Shown: in pieces, positions 25,921-33,790 of the stretch | Numbering within the stretch: the stretch's first letter is position 1 | Layout of the letters: each line of letters opens with the position of its first letter | Source of the DNA: Balneola sp. | GTDB lineage: Bacteria > Bacteroidota > Rhodothermia > Balneolales > Balneolaceae | DNA length: 64,000 bases | NCBI GenBank assembly: GCA_002720745.1 | Contig: PBJO01000011.1 | Span: 1-64,000 of the forward strand | Reading direction: 5' to 3' | The notes under the pieces: model-generated | What the model saw: only the letters and a program-made list of their open reading frames with translations | Told to the model about the DNA's origin: nothing | Database searches by the model: none | Made by a program: the position numbers and the translations under genes

Positions 25921-25994
25921 TAATATAAGAGTAAACAGTAGTTGTTTGTAATAAAAATATTAATACTGCAGATCATTATTATACATAAGCCCAT

Positions 25995-26840
25995 ATGATA
26001 GTTGGAATTGTTGGAGATGCTAAACGAGCAGTGGCATGGGAGCGTCATTTACGTCCACATAACATTGTACGACAAGTCGTATTAGCGCCTCATGTACATG
26101 ATTTAGATCGAGTAGATGCATGCTTTATTTTGGACGCTACCCCCAATCGTACAGAGCATTTACTCGACGCTCTTAAAGAAAGCATCCCCTGCTTTTTTAT
26201 CAGCGATTTCATTATTCCATCAAAAGAACTAGAGCGTATTCACCAAACTAGTAAAGAAGCGGGTGTTGAGGTTCAACTAGCTCATTGGCCTACACTTTCC
26301 CCTTCGACCCAATGGATGAAAGACAAAATCAGCAAACCTCAATTCATACAAATTCAAAGGAACCTGAATAGATCCAAAATAGCTCACTCTAGCCCAGCTT
26401 TTATAAATGCCTGGACCGATGAATTAGCTTTATGTTTAAAATGGATAGATAGTGGAATACATCTGATTGAAGTGAAACAGAGTCACTTATTACCCGACCA
26501 ACCACAAGCTATTCATCTGCTTATACGTTTCGACAGTGGTGCATCTGCTTCCATTCAAATACAGGTTAGTTCAACTCTTGAGCAACACAGTAGATACATA
26601 GCTGCAAATAAATCCTTCATAGAATGTTCGGTGTCTAAACAAGAACTCAAGTATAGTTTTTTAGACACCCAGGAAAGACTTTCATTTGAATCAAAAAAAT
26701 TTGATTCAACCAAAGCAGCGGAAAAATCGGCCCTTCATTTTTTAAAGAATGTTCAATTAAAGAAAGAGGTAGTTTATTCTGCCTATGATGCTCTCCGCTT
26801 TTCAATTAATTTAGAAAAAATTAAATCTAAACTATTATAG
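25995..26840 (+). CDS. Gfo/Idh/MocA-like NAD(P)-fold protein, possibly non-catalytic
   Basis: The 281-residue protein opens like a Rossmann fold (MIVGIVGDAKRAVAWERHLR) and has ACFILDATPNRTEHLLDALK, matching the Gfo/Idh/MocA dehydrogenase layout. The family's EKP motif (usually cEKP after the third strand) is replaced by CFFISDFIIPSKEL, so the catalytic Lys appears absent. It could bind a nucleotide or sugar without oxidoreductase activity, or be a diverged enzyme. It converges with the acyl-CoA ligase gene, one base apart. Base composition returns here to that of the housekeeping genes. Confidence 0.6.
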   Translation: MIVGIVGDAKRAVAWERHLRPHNIVRQVVLAPHVHDLDRVDACFILDATPNRTEHLLDALKESIPCFFISDFIIPSKELERIHQTSKEAGVEVQLAHWPTLSPSTQWMKDKISKPQFIQIQRNLNRSKIAHSSPAFINAWTDELALCLKWIDSGIHLIEVKQSHLLPDQPQAIHLLIRFDSGASASIQIQVSSTLEQHSRYIAANKSFIECSVSKQELKYSFLDTQERLSFESKKFDSTKAAEKSALHFLKNVQLKKEVVYSAYDALRFSINLEKIKSKLL

Positions 26841-26841
26841 A

Positions 26842-28638
26842 TTAATCTGAATAGATCTTTTCGATTAATTCTACGTACCTTTTAGAAACAACTTGGCGTT
26901 TTACACTCATTTTTGGGGTTAATTCACCTCGCTTTATAGATAAAGGTTCTGGTAAGAATTGATATTTTTTAATTTGCTCCCAAGGTGGAAGATTCTCATT
27001 TACCTTATCCACTTCCCGCTGTATTGCAGTCAATACTAGGGGATCCTGTTCAAAATTGCTCAAATCTACTTGAATTTTTTTCTGGTCTAAATGCTCTTGA
27101 ATTCTAGCAAAATCTGGGTATAATAAAGCACTACAAAACTTACGTTCTATTCCAACTACAACCGCTTGGTCAATATATGGACTTTTAGTCAGACTATTTT
27201 CTATCGGTTGTGGAGCCACATATTTCCCTGTAGAGAGCTTAAATAAGTCCTTCTTTCTATCAGTAATAAAGAGCCATCCATCGGGGTCCAAATACCCAAT
27301 ATCTCCTGTACAGAACCATCCATCTTCGGTCATAACTTCTTTTGTCCAATCCGGTTTACCAAAATAACCCTGCATAATATTGGGCCCTATTGCTTGTACT
27401 TCACCATCTTCCGCAATACGAATATTAACTCCTGTAATAGGTAAACCGGCTGATCCGATACGTATTTTTTCTGGCAAACTTGTGGTCAAAATGGGAGAGG
27501 TTTCCGTGAGTCCATATCCAATGAGACATTTAATCCCAATCCCATTAAAAAATCTCATAATAGTAGGGTGAAGAGCGGCACCTGCAGATATGGTTCCTTC
27601 AATCTTTCCGCCCAAACCTTCTCTAATTTTTTTATAGACTAAGGTATCAGCAATAATCAATTTAATTTTTTCAAAGCCCTTTAAAGGTAATTCTGAATCA
27701 AAATGCTCCGCCATTTTTAAAGCCCAATAATAAAGTTGCTTTTTTGCACCTGATAATTCCTGTCCCTTCGATTTCAGACCTGTGTGAATTTTTTCGAGTA
27801 AACGAGGTACCGTAGCAAAAAAGATGGGCTGAATCTGCTGCATATCCTCTTTAATTGCCGCTAGATCATCCACATAATATATAGTCGCTCCAGCACCAGT
27901 ATATAAGTAGGCTCCAATTCGTTCGATCATATGAGCTAGTGGTAGATAGGACAATACAGCATATGAATCACTTGTGGTAGTAAATGGTAATCTTTCCAAT
28001 GATGAAAGAGTATTAGAAACAAGATTATGATGGCTCAGCATTACCCCTTTTGGAACACCAGTTGTGCCAGAGGTATAATTTATATTGGCCAAATCTTGAG
28101 CAGTAATACTGGAACGTATGGACTCAAACAATTCAGGTCTTTCTTCGTAAATTTTTTTACCCAGCTTAAGAAGTGAATCAAAACTCATATATTGCTCAAC
28201 ATCATCATTTTTAAGCTCCTCTTCCATAAATATAATTTTTTTAAGAGTAGAAACTTCCGATAATTGTTCTGAGAGCCCTTCAAACATTTCTTTAGTAGAG
28301 ACAAAATGCACCACGGTTTTCGAATCATTCAAAATATATATGATTTGATCAGTAGGCTGGGTGGTATAAATGGCAACATTAACTGCCCCAATGGATAGTA
28401 TAGCTTGATCACAAACTACCCATTGTGAACTATTTGGTGAATGAATAGAAACCGCATCGCCTTTCTTAACGCCGAGAGAATGTAATCCAAGGGATAAGTA
28501 TCGTATCTGTTGTTTAAATTCTTGAACACTCAATGAGGTCCAATTACCTTCTCTTTTGGTAGCACATGCTATTCCTGATACATTTTTTTCAAGATTTTGC
28601 TCAAAAAGTACCGGCACAGTAGTTGCTGACATATCCAT
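26842..28638 (-). CDS. Long-chain acyl-CoA synthetase (AMP-forming)
   Basis: The 598-residue enzyme activates long-chain fatty acids to acyl-CoA through an acyl-AMP. The P-loop motif is NYTSGTTGVPKGVMLSHHNL. Further signatures are IGYGLTETSPILTT, GWFCTGDIGYLDPDGWLFIT and DRKKDLFKLSTGKYVAPQPI, typical of the FAA/FadD15-like subgroup. Length is normal. It is divergent from the thioesterase gene by about 200 bases, and both act on acyl-CoA. Chain length preference is not readable by eye. Confidence 0.93.
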   Translation of the reverse strand: MDMSATTVPVLFEQNLEKNVSGIACATKREGNWTSLSVQEFKQQIRYLSLGLHSLGVKKGDAVSIHSPNSSQWVVCDQAILSIGAVNVAIYTTQPTDQIIYILNDSKTVVHFVSTKEMFEGLSEQLSEVSTLKKIIFMEEELKNDDVEQYMSFDSLLKLGKKIYEERPELFESIRSSITAQDLANINYTSGTTGVPKGVMLSHHNLVSNTLSSLERLPFTTTSDSYAVLSYLPLAHMIERIGAYLYTGAGATIYYVDDLAAIKEDMQQIQPIFFATVPRLLEKIHTGLKSKGQELSGAKKQLYYWALKMAEHFDSELPLKGFEKIKLIIADTLVYKKIREGLGGKIEGTISAGAALHPTIMRFFNGIGIKCLIGYGLTETSPILTTSLPEKIRIGSAGLPITGVNIRIAEDGEVQAIGPNIMQGYFGKPDWTKEVMTEDGWFCTGDIGYLDPDGWLFITDRKKDLFKLSTGKYVAPQPIENSLTKSPYIDQAVVVGIERKFCSALLYPDFARIQEHLDQKKIQVDLSNFEQDPLVLTAIQREVDKVNENLPPWEQIKKYQFLPEPLSIKRGELTPKMSVKRQVVSKRYVELIEKIYSD

Positions 28639-28841
28639 ATCGCTGACATTTAATTCAGTTGTTAAACAACCTTTAGGTGTATTCTTAGATACTGTAACTA
28701 AATCATAAGACTTCTAATATTGACTTCTATTAGACCAAAAGTATCATTATTCATTAATAAGGCAAAAATATACAATAAATAATGCTTATCCCTATATTTC
28801 AATAAAAGAAAACAAACAACAACTATCTAAATTATCATTCA

Positions 28842-29273
28842 ATGTACATAGAACCTGGTTTAGAAGAACTTGTACAGAATCTACTTGGTTCGGTGAAACC
28901 AAATATGGCAACGATGATGGGCATCGAATTTTCAAAACTTACAAGAGATGAGTGTATTGCCAGTATGCCTGTGAATGAGTCAACGGTACAACCCTTTCGT
29001 GTACTTCATGGGGGTGCCTCAGTAGCTCTAGCCGAAACTCTTGCATCTGTAGGTGCGTGGTTACATTTACCTAAGGATAAAACAGCAGTAGGAGTCGAAA
29101 TCAATGCCAATCATCATCGCCCTGTTATGGAAGGTGGAAAAGTATCAGCTGTGGCTACTCCTCTTCAAGTTGGACGAAGTATACAGGTTTGGGAAATCAA
29201 GATAACCGATCAAAAAGAGCGACTTATTTGCACCTCGCGCTGTACTATTGCCATTGTTGATCGTCCCAAGTAA
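28842..29273 (+). CDS. PaaI/YdiI-type hotdog acyl-CoA thioesterase
   Basis: The 143-residue hotdog-fold protein has the family motif VLHGGASVALAETLASVGAW, with the catalytic Glu in the helix. It ends with paired strands GKVSAVATPLQVGRSIQVWE and CTSRCTIAIVD. Related enzymes hydrolyse aromatic or DHNA-CoA (MenI, YdiI, PaaI). Its 3' end overlaps the convergent dipeptide epimerase gene by 29 bases. Substrate is uncertain; a role in menaquinone synthesis is possible but no men genes are in the window. Confidence 0.85.
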   Translation: MYIEPGLEELVQNLLGSVKPNMATMMGIEFSKLTRDECIASMPVNESTVQPFRVLHGGASVALAETLASVGAWLHLPKDKTAVGVEINANHHRPVMEGGKVSAVATPLQVGRSIQVWEIKITDQKERLICTSRCTIAIVDRPK

Positions 29274-30297
29274 GGTGCTTAGGAAAAACACCTAACCCAT
29301 TTAGTTGGCTTAATTGTACAACACCCTCATTAAAACTAAGACCTTCAAAGGGATCGTTTGCCAACAAGAAATGACCATCTAAGTCTACCCAATCAGCTAA
29401 TGATGCTAATTGAGCTGCAGCTGCGATACCACATGAGCTTTCGGTCATACATCCAATCATCACTTTCAGCCCAAGTGATTTAGCTAACTTGGCCATTAGA
29501 TATCCCTCTCGAATACCCGAACATTTCATCAGCTTAATATTAACCCCATGATAACAATTTTTCAGTTCGAACAGATCTGTAAGCCGTTGTGCAGCTTCAT
29601 CAGCAATAGTGGGTAGAGGCGAATGTTGGCTCAGCCATTCCATGTCCATGATACTTTCTTTTGGCATAGGCTGTTCCACATATACAACACCGCGCTCCTT
29701 GAGCCAATATATCTCTTCAAGTGCCCTCTCCTTTTTCATCCATCCTTGATTTACATCGACACTTATTGGTTTATCCGTATAGTCACGAATTAAATCAATC
29801 ATTTGGCGATCATGGTCTCCCCCTAATTTTACCTTTATTAATCCAAACGGATCGGTATTTGGGAGTAAAGTATGCACCTTGTCCAAGGGTTGTATTCCAA
29901 TGGTATATGAACTCTGCGGTGCTTCTGCAGGGTTAAGCCCAAAAAGTTGATATACCGGGATCCCCAAACGCTTGGCGTGTAAATCATGCAGAGCTATATC
30001 GATCGCAGCTTTTGCAGATGAATTACCTAAACTATGTGATTGAACATAACTCAATACCCTCTCTAAATCACTTGGCTCAGTAACCCAAGAAAAATCTAGA
30101 CTAGAATAGAATGACTCAGCTGTTTGTGCAGATTCACCAAGATAAGGTGGCATTGCAGCTTCCCCATAACCAACATCAGTTCCCCATTGCAACTGAACGA
30201 AACTTATTGGAGTTTGAGTGCGTGACCCATGCGCTATAGTAAAGGTATGCGCTAGAGGCAGGTTATGAGATTGAAAGCGTAACTTAAGTTCTGCCAT
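29245..30297 (-). CDS. Dipeptide epimerase (L-Ala-D/L-Glu epimerase type, enolase superfamily)
   Basis: The enolase-superfamily enzyme epimerises dipeptides, typically L-Ala-D-Glu from peptidoglycan recycling. From MAELKLRFQ (ATG 30297) it is 350 residues. It has the capping N-domain, the catalytic-barrel KVKLGG lysine pair region (DPFGLIKVKLGGDHDRQ), metal ligands in ISVDVNQGW, VYVEQPM and IADEAA, and the second lysine in GVNIKLMKCSG. An upstream in-frame ATG at 30357 lies inside tRNA-Ser and is rejected as the start. The 3' end overlaps the facing thioesterase gene. Confidence 0.88.
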   Translation of the reverse strand: MAELKLRFQSHNLPLAHTFTIAHGSRTQTPISFVQLQWGTDVGYGEAAMPPYLGESAQTAESFYSSLDFSWVTEPSDLERVLSYVQSHSLGNSSAKAAIDIALHDLHAKRLGIPVYQLFGLNPAEAPQSSYTIGIQPLDKVHTLLPNTDPFGLIKVKLGGDHDRQMIDLIRDYTDKPISVDVNQGWMKKERALEEIYWLKERGVVYVEQPMPKESIMDMEWLSQHSPLPTIADEAAQRLTDLFELKNCYHGVNIKLMKCSGIREGYLMAKLAKSLGLKVMIGCMTESSCGIAAAAQLASLADWVDLDGHFLLANDPFEGLSFNEGVVQLSQLNGLGVFPKHLTWDDQQWQ

Positions 30298-30317
30298 AAT
30301 TCCAAATAAATTTAATG

Positions 30318-30406
30318 CGGAGAGGGAGGGATTCGAACCCTCGTTACGTGTTTCCACATAAACTCCCTTAGCAGGGGAGCGCTTTCAGCCACTCAGCCAC
30401 CTCTCC
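30318..30406 (-). tRNA. tRNA-Ser (anticodon GCU)
   Basis: On the minus strand a full tRNA-Ser cloverleaf is visible in 89 bases. The acceptor stem GGAGAGG/CCTCTCC is at 30400-30406 and 30319-30325. The D arm contains GCTGAGTGGCTGAAAGC. The anticodon stem-loop is CTCCC-CTGCTAA-GGGAG with anticodon GCT. A long variable arm (class II) follows, and the T arm is GAGGG-TTCGAAT-CCCTC. The discriminator is G at 30318. CCA is not encoded. It reads AGC/AGU codons. Confidence 0.97.
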
Positions 30407-30491
30407 AGTAAAACGATAATCTGCCAAAGAATTACATTATAAGAATTGCAAATATACGTTCCTTAATTGCAGTACGCAATGTGAGTTTAAC

Positions 30492-31046
30492 TTATTTTTT
30501 ATTTTCTAGTATGTAAATTTGGCCCAGATTTCTGCCATGTTGTGCATAGTCTAATCCATAACCTAATACAAAGGAATTTGGAATTTCAAAACCAACGTAA
30601 TCCAATTCCACTTGATGAACGGTAGCCTTATTTTTATGCAGTAATGTTACAACAGATAATGAAGCCGGATTATAAGTCCGCATTTCCTTGAGCATATAAT
30701 TTATTGAGAGTCCAGTATCGACAATATCCTCAACCAATATGATATGTCGTCCCTCAAGACGCGCATCAACTTTTTTTAGAGTAGTAACATTTCCAGAGGA
30801 TACTTTCTTATCTCCATAACTACTTAATTTTACAAAATCTACCTCACAAGGTAATTGAACTTGCCGCATAAGATCTGCTAAGAAAATAAATGACCCATTC
30901 AATACACCAATAAAAATGGGATTCAGATTTGCAAAATCTTTATCGAGTTGTTTACCTAAAAATGAAATACGAGTACTAATTTGTTCTTTTGTTATAAAAG
31001 GAGTAAAACGCTCTCCTTGCACTTCAATACTATCGGGAGTATACAT
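30492..31046 (-). CDS. hpt: Hypoxanthine(-guanine) phosphoribosyltransferase
   Basis: This purine-salvage enzyme makes IMP or GMP from the base and PRPP. The 184-residue product has the PRPP-binding motif GRHIILVEDIVDTGLSINYM, the flexible loop KLSSYGDKKVSSGNVT, and the base-binding end YVGFEIPNSFVLGYGLDYAQ. Length is typical. It follows tilS by 12 bases on the same strand, a frequent hpt-tilS pairing in bacteria. Confidence 0.95.
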   Translation of the reverse strand: MYTPDSIEVQGERFTPFITKEQISTRISFLGKQLDKDFANLNPIFIGVLNGSFIFLADLMRQVQLPCEVDFVKLSSYGDKKVSSGNVTTLKKVDARLEGRHIILVEDIVDTGLSINYMLKEMRTYNPASLSVVTLLHKNKATVHQVELDYVGFEIPNSFVLGYGLDYAQHGRNLGQIYILENKK

Positions 31047-31058
31047 AGCTCTATGATT

Positions 31059-32489
31059 TCAACATGTGGAGGATTTCAAACCAATTTGTAAAACCAATTT
31101 AGTTGCTTGGGTGCATTTCTGCCTATTAGCTGGAATACCACAATGGGATGTGTCCTTAGATTTATTTGAGGGAAATAGTACGGCAATTATTGAATTATTG
31201 CCATCTTCAAGAATTTTATAATCTGATTTTTCGATCATAGGAATTTTTTGATTGATCAAATAATCTGACATTTTTTTCCTCCCTTTCATACCAAGTGGAG
31301 TAAACCGATCTCCTTCTTTCCACTCTCTTATTCGCAACGGCCAGGAAATAGTCTGTGCATCTAGATATAGATCTGGACCTTTCTTTGCCAGTTCAAGGGA
31401 ATTAATTCCCTCTCGTAATTGAAATTGGTACGGTTCCTTTTGCAGTAATTCATTATTCCTTGGTTGCTCAATTATCTGAGTTTGTTGTGGAGAAATTCGA
31501 CTCGGCATAGCCAACAGGCAATCTCGCTGCCGGTATACATTCATCCGGTCGTTGACGCACACCTTTTTCCCTGGTTCAGCATTAATTAGTTTTCGCAATT
31601 GAATCAATTGACCATGACTCAGACCTTCCTCCTTTCGAAAGAATGGATGCCGTTGAATAAATACCTTTAGCCGATCTTGTTGCGCTCTTTTTGGGTATGG
31701 CTTCAATTCAGTGAGATCAACTTTATGTTGATTCGTTTCCTCGTTAACCTGAATAAACCTAGTGGCCCAATGCTCCTGATAGCTTTGCAATAACTGCCCA
31801 TAATAACTCAAATCTAATAGGTGTTTATCCCAACCTGGAAAGCGTTGGTTTAACATAGGTACCCATTCGTTGCGTAGCCAATTACGATTATATTCTGATT
31901 CGGAATTTGTAAGATCCTCTCTATAGGGTACCGCTCGGTTTAATGCATACCGAATCAGCTCTAATTTACTATGCTTTAACCAAGGTCGAAAGCGGGCTGA
32001 CTCTTCCTCCCACATCTTAATTCCATCCCAATGAACGGGTGAAGCGCCGCGAAATAATTTTAGGAAAACTGTCTCCAAAATATCTTCTCGATGATGGGCC
32101 AAAACGATCGCTGCGGCCTTTTCTTCTATACGTAGTTCGCTAAAAATTTGATATCGAATTTGCCTTGCCCAAGCCTGAAAATTACCGAACTCAGGGAGAT
32201 ACTGCACCTTGAAAGATGCCACCTCATAACTATAAAATTGAGCTATGTGCTCTACTAATTCTTGATCCTTTTCGCTATTGTCTCCTCTTAGCTTATAATT
32301 AATGTGAATTATAAAAAGTTGCTGCTTCAATTCATATAAAGCAGTTAAAAGAGCCATTGAATCCACCCCACCACTCACTCCAATAATGAGCTTTTTATTC
32401 CATAAATCATGCTTTTTCAGAGATTCTTCAAGTGTTTTAATCACTGTAGAATCCCTAAAATTAAACGGGGTATATTCTAATTTGTTCAT
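31059..32489 (-). CDS. tilS: tRNA(Ile)-lysidine synthetase TilS
   Basis: TilS modifies the wobble cytidine of tRNA-Ile(CAU) to lysidine, allowing AUA decoding. The 476-residue product has the PP-loop LIIGVSGGVDSMALLTALYE and the follow-up segments AHHREDILETVFLKLFRGAS and LTNSESEYNRNWLRNEWVPM. The C-terminal TilS domain has EWKEGDRFTPLGMKGRKKMS, DYLINQKIP. Its start overlaps the end of birA by 29 bases. This essential enzyme looks intact and full length. Confidence 0.95.
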   Translation of the reverse strand: MNKLEYTPFNFRDSTVIKTLEESLKKHDLWNKKLIIGVSGGVDSMALLTALYELKQQLFIIHINYKLRGDNSEKDQELVEHIAQFYSYEVASFKVQYLPEFGNFQAWARQIRYQIFSELRIEEKAAAIVLAHHREDILETVFLKLFRGASPVHWDGIKMWEEESARFRPWLKHSKLELIRYALNRAVPYREDLTNSESEYNRNWLRNEWVPMLNQRFPGWDKHLLDLSYYGQLLQSYQEHWATRFIQVNEETNQHKVDLTELKPYPKRAQQDRLKVFIQRHPFFRKEEGLSHGQLIQLRKLINAEPGKKVCVNDRMNVYRQRDCLLAMPSRISPQQTQIIEQPRNNELLQKEPYQFQLREGINSLELAKKGPDLYLDAQTISWPLRIREWKEGDRFTPLGMKGRKKMSDYLINQKIPMIEKSDYKILEDGNNSIIAVLFPSNKSKDTSHCGIPANRQKCTQATKLVLQIGLKSSTC

Positions 32490-33255
32490 ATGTAAAAGTA
32501 TCGACTTCCTTCTCCTTATTCAAAACACGTAAATGACCCTGTACATCCACTCCAAGACAAGTATATACCCCAGGTAATTTTAGACCATCCACAACCACTC
32601 GTACGGGCATATTATATCCTAATAAGTGAGAGTTCAATATCCTAACCAATTCATTAGGCTGAGATTCCCATAGAGTATAATAGTGCTCAAAAAAATTCAA
32701 GTAGCGAGCCAACAATTCTTCGCGTATCCAATTCTCAGGAAATAATAATCGCAGTGAGCTAGCTTTATCCTGCAAATTAATTGGAAATTGATCCTGATTA
32801 ATATTCCAACCAGTACCGACTACAGTTGCCTTTAGTAAACCGCCTTGAAAAATATTTTCTGTCAAAATTCCTGCAATTTTATATTTACCGACATACACAT
32901 CATTCGGCCATTTAAATCTCATCTGGTTCATCAATGGATGAAAAAGATGATAGGATCGAATACTTTCTACAATAGATAGAGCCGAAATAAGTGAAAGTAA
33001 AAAAAGCCCTTCAATCTTAAGAGGCTTTGTATAAATGGAAAAATAAAGGTTCTTGTAAGCATCCCCAAACCAGCTTTTATCGGATTGACCGCGTCCTTTT
33101 AGTTGATATTCCGTAAGTACCAAGCTACCGTGAACTAACACGTGTGGCGGGTTTTTGGCAAGGTTATTAGTTGAATCAGTTTGCTTTAAGAATAAACGAT
33201 CTCTGCCTACCCACTTAGTGGTAAGGTGACTCTTAAGTACCTCTAAATCTATCAC
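32461..33255 (-). CDS. birA: Biotin-[acetyl-CoA-carboxylase] ligase, monofunctional
   Basis: The enzyme attaches biotin to the carboxyl carrier protein through biotinyl-AMP. The 264-residue product has TEYQLKGRGQSDKSWFG, a variant of the usual GRGRxGRxW ligase motif, and the catalytic segment MRFKWPNDVYVGKYKIAGIL. VVGTGWNINQDQFP and a small SH3-like C-terminal domain follow. There is no N-terminal helix-turn-helix, so it is a ligase only, not a BirA repressor. It overlaps tilS by 29 bases and follows the isoamylase-like mini-protein by six bases. Confidence 0.92.
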   Translation of the reverse strand: MIDLEVLKSHLTTKWVGRDRLFLKQTDSTNNLAKNPPHVLVHGSLVLTEYQLKGRGQSDKSWFGDAYKNLYFSIYTKPLKIEGLFLLSLISALSIVESIRSYHLFHPLMNQMRFKWPNDVYVGKYKIAGILTENIFQGGLLKATVVGTGWNINQDQFPINLQDKASSLRLLFPENWIREELLARYLNFFEHYYTLWESQPNELVRILNSHLLGYNMPVRVVVDGLKLPGVYTCLGVDVQGHLRVLNKEKEVDTFTYEQIRIYPV

Positions 33256-33261
33256 ACAATA

Positions 33262-33564
33262 TTAGTTTCCTATGATTATAACAGAATCTTCTGTTCCGAA
33301 TTCGTTAGTAATATACTCATCTGCTGCATAATCATTTTCCCATAGCCCATTATCAATTAAATATTTGAATCTATATGTTTTTTCGGGCTTCAATCTTAAT
33401 TTGATTTGGTATATCTCACTCTTTTTTTCAAGTACATGTTCATTGGGATTCCAAGCGTTTAAATCACCGACTATGGCAAATTGTTCCTTCACAACATCAG
33501 CTGGCATAGTGAAAGTTACTTTACAAATTATTTTCTTTGAAGTGAATTTCCTTAATAGTGTAAT
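33262..33564 (-). CDS. Isoamylase early-set (glycogen-binding-like) mini-protein; probable AUU start
   Basis: The protein is a single CBM48/AMPK-type Ig-like domain, with FAIVGDLNAWNPNEHVLEKK and YRFKYLIDNGLWENDYAADE. Such small proteins are common in Bacteroidota-like genomes; their function is unknown. The first ATG (33507) would give 81 residues and start inside the first beta-strand. The frame continues upstream without a stop for 19 codons (RKFTSKKIICKVTFTMP), matching the family's conserved opening. No ATG, GTG or TTG is available there; an ATT at 33562-33564 would give 100 residues. A very A/T-rich gap of about 225 bases lies upstream. Confidence 0.75.
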   Translation of the reverse strand: MTLLRKFTSKKIICKVTFTMPADVVKEQFAIVGDLNAWNPNEHVLEKKSEIYQIKLRLKPEKTYRFKYLIDNGLWENDYAADEYITNEFGTEDSVIIIGN

Positions 33565-33790
33565 AAATTAAATAATGTTGAATAGTTTGTTACTTTAAAA
33601 GCATATACTAAAAATTTAAAAAAAATTATTTAAGCAATTAAAAAATATTTATTAATTTATTATGAATTAAATTAACTTATCATTAATTTATTAGATATTT
33701 ATAATATAATACAACATTTATTTTACTATGGAAACAATTTCAACGTAAACTAGCGGTAAATTTTATTTAAAATACAAAATAAATAACAGT

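Noticed and set aside
30298-30357. Upstream in-frame start for the dipeptide epimerase (METRNEGSNPS...)
   Set aside because: These codons lie within tRNA-Ser on the same strand. MAELKLRF at 30297 is the natural start.
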